Assembly (NCBI RefSeq): GCF_000485595.1
Contig: NW_014578078.1
Span: 31,158 to 51,938, forward strand
DNA: 20,781 nucleotides
Reading direction: 5' to 3'
DNA from: Priapulus caudatus
Lineage: Eukaryota; Priapulida; Priapulimorpha; Priapulimorphida; Priapulidae
A program made the translations under genes and the position numbers. Each line of letters starts with the position of its first letter. Position 1 is the first letter of the stretch. Below, one piece after another: positions 18,001-20,781 of the stretch. The notes beneath the pieces were generated by a model, which had not been told where the DNA came from, did no database searches, and was given only the letters and a program-made list of their open reading frames with translations.

Positions 18001-20053
18001 TGAAGAAGTGCTGCAACCCTGGCCCACTCCAACCCCTTATACTCTGTAGTTCAACCGACGTCTCTGCCACGGAGTGATTGACAGCTACCTCTAGACAATC
18101 AGTGTTGTGAAAGAGACATTCTAAATATTCTTCACAGCAATGAAGCATCTCGAATTCACCGATTTATTGCGCATGCACATATAAACTGGCGACAACATTG
18201 TGGGGGGGGATGTGGTTATCAAGCTCACTGAAAGGTCATTTAGTTCTCCTCCCGGGTGGGCTTTAGTGAAAAATGGCAGGGCATAAAATTAGCCAAAATT
18301 TGAACAGGCCCACCCAAAATTTTAAACAGGCCCTTACAAGCTTGAATAGAGCCCTTAATTTTGTTCAAGTTATTCCATTAATATCAATAAAAGTATTAGC
18401 TGTGTTTATTAGGCATACTACCATAGTATTTCAGTATTTCACTGCTATCAGTGGAGTTCTACTTGTTTGACAGGAATTGCTGGAACATGATTTACTTCTT
18501 AGTAGTCACTACGTAAAAACTAGTCAGGAACTGGTAAATATTGTTCATATAAAGGCAAGATATAATAGGCAATATTTTGAATACAATAGGCCAAGTGGAC
18601 TGATTATATGGGGAGTTGAACCGGCGGCCGCCGGCAAAATAGTGCTAATTTCGCGCACTGGAATGGTAAGCGCACCTTGCTCTTGTCATGGCTGTTGATG
18701 ACAGTGACAGCCTCCTCAGTAAACAAGTCCGTCGTGTACTTGTTGGATGCGCTGCGATCCACCGACATGTTTCGCCGCATGTCGTAACCCCAGTAACCGT
18801 TCTGTAACAAACATGCGCGCGCCACGATTGATCGCCGTCGTTAACGGTCGTCGCCGAAAATATTAGCTGGGCGTCATTTGCGCATAAAGCAATTGGGAAC
18901 TGAAGAAGTTTTAGAGTGTTTTTAATTTCAAATTAAAACTAAGTAATGGTAATGTGATCAGCCACCATATTGATGCAGAATGCTGAGACAGGGACATAAG
19001 TGAGGCCCTCACTGAGACAGCTAGGCTAGTGAGGCACTCACTGAGACAGCTAGGCTAGTGAGGCACTCACTGAGACAGCTAGGCTAGTGAGGCCCTCACT
19101 GAGACAGCAAGGCTACAGCTGTCGTCTCATGAGACGTAACGATACAGACCCCTCCTTGTGCGGTGTGGTCGTAATAGTCCTGGTGGCCGAGCCAGTATCC
19201 GTAATGCGAATCGAAACCACGGAACAACGGTGTGTACTCCCTCGCAAAGAAGCCCAGATGCCACTGTGCACGGCCGAACGGACAGAGAAAACGGCATTAA
19301 TGGCGGACGAGAGCGACTACCTACCCCCTCTATTGTTCGGTGATCATAATAGTCTGTGTGACCACAGTAATAGCCATAGTGGGTGTCGAAGCCCCGGTAC
19401 AGGGGTGTGTATTCCTTCGCAAAAAATCCCATGTGCCACTAATGAAACAAGAAACAACAGTAAGGTTAGCAGCTGCTCCCACAGTGTTATATCATTCGTT
19501 ATCATTCATATATATAAATGTCATACATCTCTAGCACTGCAACCAAATTGTCAAGATTCTTATAGAATTACAAACATGTGCACATATTTGGTGGCAAGAA
19601 AAGTTAATCAAAAAGAAAAGTAAATGGAAGAATGTGATCCAAACGTATTTGGAACATGTTTACTTACCTAGTATTATCTCTACACCATGCACAATTAAAT
19701 TGGTATAGCTAAATTAAATTAGTTGCATTTTAAAATCATTCAAATGTTGGAGTCAGAAGTATATATGTCTCCAAACTATAACTTTAATCGATGTGCGTGT
19801 GTGTATGCGTGTGCGCGTGTGCACGTATGAGTAGTTGCATGCATGTGTGCATGCGTGAATATTTGCATGCGTGCGTGCATGGGGAAGTGTGTGTGTAAAG
19901 GTAGGACAAGTGTATATGCTGACAACATGCGATAATGTACCTTGCCCACAATGTGAGTAGCATAGCCACATTTCTTTAGATACTGCGGCATGAGTGTTTC
20001 GTTGAGAGGGACACCGTACGGACGCGAGCCCAGAATGGTGTCAACCTGCTGAC
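14897..20053 (-). CDS. Arylsulfatase B/I/J-type sulfatase, ten exons seen, 5' end outside window, duplicated alternative exon
   Basis: Calcium-dependent type I sulfatase, expected in lysosome or secreted, hydrolysing sulfate esters (GalNAc-4-sulfate in human ARSB). Exons in gene order: 20053-19941, then 19438-19325 or 19263-19150, 18801-18676, 17907-17781, 17464-17348, 16992-16813, 16429-16230, 15605-15342, 15019-14897. All introns are GT-AG and all phases match, giving about 453 residues with one alternative exon. Visible active-site elements are K of GK|WH, H of the same motif, H of ATHSAN, DN of STDNGG and K of [11 protein letters not shown]. Four N-glycosylation sequons are present (NET, NMS, NAS, NAT). 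The signal peptide, N-terminal metal-binding Asp pair and C-x-P-S-R formylglycine site are not in the window and must lie upstream (beyond 20781). ARSB, ARSI and ARSJ cannot be separated from this fragment. Confidence 0.93.
15342..15605 (-). CDS. Arylsulfatase exon 8
   Basis: 88 residues, phase 0 at both ends; acceptor TTGTTGGGCAG, donor CAG then GTGCCA. It encodes [16 protein letters not shown], the sulfatase C-terminal LFNIxxDPxExxN motif, and two sequons (NAS, NAT). The exon is CpG-rich, so overlapping frames on both strands are open, but only this one fits the family. Confidence 0.93.
15628..15827. mobile_element. Inverted-repeat element with CCCTAA-like repeats in arylsulfatase intron 7
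   Basis: The 13 bp perfect terminal inverted repeats are CAGGGGAGAGATA (15628-15640) and TATCTCTCCCCTG (15815-15827). Inside are a CCCTAA-like run (about 15694-15725) and two internal direct repeats (TATAGAAATAAGTT at 15648 and 15682; ACAAAATTAGCCAA near 15735 and 15776). No coding capacity. One end lies 22 bp before exon 8. Confidence 0.6.
15891..15934. repeat. TGCG/TGCA microsatellite in intron 7
   Basis: TGCG repeats with TGCA variants. A purine-rich GA stretch follows at about 15937-16020. Confidence 0.85.
16027..16160. repeat. CGGGGGCT repeat fragment in intron 7, possible old mobile element
   Basis: CGGGGGCT occurs at 16033, 16111 and 16132 in direct orientation and as AGCCCCCG at 16151-16158. 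This suggests a small foldback or degraded transposon-derived segment. No ends could be defined. Confidence 0.35.
16230..16429 (-). CDS. Arylsulfatase exon 7
   Basis: Phase 1 acceptor (TTATCTCAAG), phase 0 donor (GAG then GTATAC). It encodes [25 protein letters not shown] and ALRRGDWKI, matching the LDGxDxWxxIxxGxxSPRxExLHNID...AIRxGxWKL block of ARSB-like sulfatases. Confidence 0.95.
16813..16992 (-). CDS. Arylsulfatase exon 6
   Basis: Phase 1 at both ends; acceptor TCTTGTGACAG, donor GGGAG then GTACGT. It encodes [20 protein letters not shown] and [11 protein letters not shown], the most conserved block of the family. The Lys of RGVK corresponds to the catalytic-site Lys of ARSB (K318 in human numbering). 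Confidence 0.97.
17348..17464 (-). CDS. Arylsulfatase exon 5
   Basis: Phase 1 at both ends; acceptor TTTACAG, donor TCCG then GTGTGT. It encodes [13 protein letters not shown] and the metal-binding VFSTDNGG motif (Asp-Asn pair). Confidence 0.96.
17781..17907 (-). CDS. Arylsulfatase exon 4
   Basis: Phase 0 acceptor (TTTTTCTTCCAG), phase 1 donor (GGTG then GTGAGT). It encodes [17 protein letters not shown] and SPLQAP, the segment with the active-site His (equivalent to ARSB H242). The frame ends in FG, joining GMAVGLDE in the next exon. Confidence 0.94.
18676..18801 (-). CDS. Arylsulfatase exon 3
   Basis: 42 residues, phase 0 at both ends; acceptor GTTTGTTACAG, donor AGCAAG then GTGCGC. It encodes [14 protein letters not shown] and [15 protein letters not shown], matching the GYDxxxN...YxTxxFTxxAxxxI region of ARSB/I/J proteins. 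A sequon (NMS) is present. Confidence 0.93.
19001..19116. repeat. 29 bp tandem repeat, four copies, in arylsulfatase intron 2b-3
   Basis: Units 19001-19029, 19030-19058, 19059-19087 and 19088-19116 are near identical, without indels. In transcript sense the two middle units contain GTGAGTG and the outer units GTGAGGG, both like 5' splice sites. Each unit also has self-complementary words (CTAG-G-CTAG, TGAG/CTCA). Confidence 0.93.
19123..19136. repeat. Perfect 14 bp palindrome between exon 2b and the 29 bp repeats
   Basis: CGTCTCATGAGACG is its own reverse complement. It starts 13 bp downstream of the exon 2b donor in the transcript and could form a short RNA hairpin. Confidence 0.7.
19150..19263 (-). 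CDS. Arylsulfatase alternative exon 2b
   Basis: 114 bp, 38 codons, phase 0 at both ends. The acceptor is CCGTGCACAG before TGG; the donor is GGG then GTCTGT, a weak match to GTRAGT. It begins [18 protein letters not shown] and ends [10 protein letters not shown]. It supplies the W-H that completes the GKWH active-site motif begun in exon 1. It is closer to the family consensus (GYxLGxxDYYxH) than its twin 2a. Confidence 0.88.
19325..19438 (-). CDS. Arylsulfatase alternative exon 2a
   Basis: 114 bp, 38 codons, phase 0 at both ends, homologous to 2b (27/38 residues and 77/114 bases identical by hand count). The acceptor TTTCTTGTTTCATTAG is preceded by a consensus branch point TGCTAAC (19465-19471 on the + strand). 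The donor is GGG then GTAGGT. It begins [18 protein letters not shown] and ends [10 protein letters not shown]. It differs from 2b mainly in YYCGHT versus YWLGHQ and in the last five residues before the final Gly. Confidence 0.9.
19789..19905. repeat. TG/GCATGC-rich alternating tract in arylsulfatase intron 1
   Basis: Degenerate GTGT/GCGT/GCATGC repeats. In transcript sense three GCATG pentamers (+ strand CATGC at 19838, 19850 and 19866) lie about 400 nt upstream of exon 2a. Confidence 0.7.
19941..20053 (-). CDS. Arylsulfatase first exon visible in window (exon 1)
   Basis: Phase 1 acceptor (TTTGAAACAG), phase 0 donor (GGCAAG then GTACAT). It encodes 37 residues, [18 protein letters not shown] to YATHIVGK, aligning without gaps to the GLQHxxI...VPLxE...YxTHxVGK region of ARSB. 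The terminal Lys is the active-site Lys of GKWH. The split Gly codon at its start needs an upstream exon that is not in the window. Confidence 0.95.
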
Positions 20054-20781
20054 CTGTTTCAAATTCACCAGATTGCATTACACACTTGCCATCATGTTAA
20101 CATCTCTAGATAATCTATCCATGTACATTTAGATATCATTGTTTTACTTTGCGCATGAACCTTATAGACATGCTACAGTCGATGCCTTATATTGCATTGC
20201 TGGGAGATAGGGCGAAACTTTTAGATTTTGTTGAGTAGCTTGGGGCTAGATTCATCAAAGCTGCTCAGCACAGCAGACTGGTGTAAACTGGGCCTAGGTG
20301 CCGTTTATGCAGGGCCGGACTGGGAAAATCATTCAGGCCGGCAAATATAGCGCGAAATATAGCCCCAGTCAGGCCACTCCGCCCTACCTATAAGAATATG
20401 GCCTGCAGGTCGTATACAAATGGCCTGCAGGCCGCAGAATAAAAAAAATAAAAAAATATATATATGGCCTGCAGGCCGCAGATTTATTTTTAAAAAATTG
20501 GGGGGGGCAGGCCACTTAGCAGGCCAGGCCACCGGGAAAACTCCCGGTGCTCCCGATCGCCAGTCCGGCCATGCATTTATCGAGCTAAGGCACCGTAAGT
20601 ATGAGATTCGTAGGATGCATGCTTACGCAAGGTAGCATACGCACAGATGATGAATCCATGTCCTCATCACTTATTCTATCACGTCTACATGCAGGTCAGC
20701 AAGTTCCCACCAGTTCTGTGCTATCGTCCTCACCAAATATATATACTGAAGGACTACGAGTGGAAGAGATGTATGCATGCC
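20054..20781 (-). other. 5' truncated arylsulfatase intron
   Basis: At least 728 bp of intron upstream of the first visible exon. I searched both strands of this stretch for the formylglycine motif (C/T-x-P-S-R) and found no exon. It contains the foldback element at 20312-20570. Confidence 0.7.
20312..20570. mobile_element. Foldback/MITE-like element with GGCCGGACTGG ends
   Basis: The terminal inverted repeats GGCCGGACTGG (20313-20323) and CCAGTCCGGCC (20560-20570) match perfectly. They are flanked by direct ATGCA copies (20307-20311 and 20571-20575), a possible 5 bp target-site duplication. The interior has the palindrome GGCCTGCAGGCC at 20422-20433 and 20466-20477, a diverged copy at 20400-20410, and a CCGGGAAAACTCCCGG hairpin near 20532-20547. 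Non-coding. Confidence 0.7.

Noticed and set aside
19127-19432. Continuous minus-strand frame of 101 codons through both twin exons
   Set aside because: It starts in exon 2a but reads the 61 nt intron and then exon 2b out of frame. Only the first 36 residues are real protein.
19150-19438. The exon duplication as two tandem arylsulfatase genes or a gene-fragment pseudogene
   Set aside because: Only this one exon is doubled, neighbouring exons are single, lengths and phases match exactly, and neither copy has a stop or broken splice dinucleotide.
14721-20570. The three inverted-repeat elements as autonomous transposons
   Set aside because: None encodes a transposase or any other protein; at most they are non-autonomous.

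Overview
The window reads as nuclear DNA of an animal, probably a marine invertebrate. It carries a spliced arylsulfatase gene with GT-AG introns of about 60-770 bp, a p23 (Hsp90 co-chaperone) gene, TTAGGG-type telomere-like hexamers, abundant tetranucleotide and CT microsatellites, and several short inverted-repeat elements. I cannot fix the phylum from sequence alone. No rRNA, tRNA, CRISPR or prokaryotic feature was seen.

Layout. Positions 1-9600 look gene-poor and are mostly simple sequence: a TGCC array, a 1.4 kb GATA array, a roughly 52-57 bp minisatellite with two perfect CRE motifs, TAGG, CT, CA and AT tracts, a 33 bp minisatellite, a TATC/CT block, and a 1.1 kb polypyrimidine block. 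A perfect 32 bp palindrome at 6286-6317 shares a 23 bp word with an inverted copy at 9577-9599. At 10479-10635 an inverted-repeat element encloses eight TTAGGG-like hexamers. At 11521-12006 lies an intact, uninterrupted p23/PTGES3-type gene (+ strand), followed directly by a GC-rich 20 bp minisatellite. From 12446 to 14720 I see nothing I can call.

Positions 14897-20053 (- strand) hold ten exons of an arylsulfatase B/I/J-type lysosomal or secreted sulfatase. The C-terminus and stop are present. The first exon or exons (signal peptide, metal-binding Asp pair, formylglycine Cys) lie beyond the right edge. All exon joins agree in phase.

The main discovery candidate is in this gene. The exon that completes the active-site GKWH motif is present twice in tandem (19325-19438 and 19150-19263). 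Both copies are exactly 114 bp, phase 0 at both ends, with their own splice sites. They are 27/38 identical in protein and separated by a 61 bp intron whose likely branch point lies only about 27 nt from the donor. This is the architecture of mutually exclusive alternative exons, and would let one gene make two sulfatases differing in the segment after the catalytic His. A 29 bp tandem repeat carrying donor-like GTGAGT words sits just downstream of the weaker donor of the second copy.

The arylsulfatase introns and flanks also contain transposon-like elements: one ends 6 bp from the stop codon, one begins 22 bp from a splice acceptor and carries CCCTAA-like repeats, and one foldback element lies in the truncated 5' intron.
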